5,723 nt of DNA, from assembly GCA_964631295.1 (NCBI GenBank), contig CAZVXI010000193.1, forward strand, positions 1 to 5,723, in the 5' to 3' direction. The notes under the pieces are model-generated. The model was not told the origin of the DNA. It saw only the letters and a list, made by a program, of their open reading frames with translations, and searched no databases. This DNA is from CAZVXI01 sp964631295. Lineage in GTDB: Bacteria > Planctomycetota > Phycisphaerae > Phycisphaerales > SM1A02. The translations under genes and the position numbers were made by a program. This document shows positions 5,717-5,723 of this stretch, piece after piece. The number at the start of each line of letters is the position of its first letter. The first letter of the stretch is position 1.

Positions 5717-5723
5717 CTGCGCA

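Noticed and set aside
1..5723. CRISPR arrays, insertion-sequence ends, tRNA or rRNA genes
   Set aside because: No spaced repeats, transposase motifs, tRNA T-loop/acceptor signatures or rRNA segments were recognised by eye.

Overview
The window looks like an ordinary chromosomal stretch of a GC-rich (about 60% by eye) bacterium. The best guess is a planctomycete, possibly Phycisphaerae. The evidence is a short archaeal/eukaryote-type prolyl-tRNA synthetase, an MqnP-like UbiA prenyltransferase (futalosine menaquinone route) and a single-pass AsmA-like protein with an Asp-rich tail. This placement is inference; no rRNA or other decisive marker is present.

Layout from the left. Bases 1-240 hold no convincing gene, only a possible 3' end of a rightward gene at the extreme edge and a short dyad. 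Four genes then run leftward as a probable transcription unit, transcribed from about 3765 down to 241. In order of transcription they are an NmrA-like atypical SDR (3765-2854), an MqnP-type UbiA prenyltransferase (2848-1841, 5 bases after the first), an AsmA-like membrane-anchored protein (1755-823) and a DinB-fold metalloprotein (768-241). The 85-base gap before the AsmA-like gene has a -10-like box and a Shine-Dalgarno sequence, so that gene may also have its own promoter. Bases 3766-3942 are a divergent intergenic region. proS (3943-5505) runs rightward from it. A small leftward ORF of at least 57 codons enters from the right edge and ends at 5543, convergent with proS, with an 8-bp inverted repeat between or overlapping the two ends.

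The SDR and the prenyltransferase are nearly contiguous and may act together on a quinone or other prenylated lipid. The AsmA-like and DinB-like genes have no obvious link to that role beyond position. proS is an independent housekeeping gene.

No mobile element, CRISPR array, tRNA or rRNA gene was recognised, and no clear novel multi-gene system. The points most worth a second look are: promoter-like boxes that would make both divergent genes leaderless; a Cys in place of the usual second metal His in the DinB-fold protein; an SDR without the catalytic Tyr next to a prenyltransferase; and a prenyltransferase with an extra loop after its first membrane helix.
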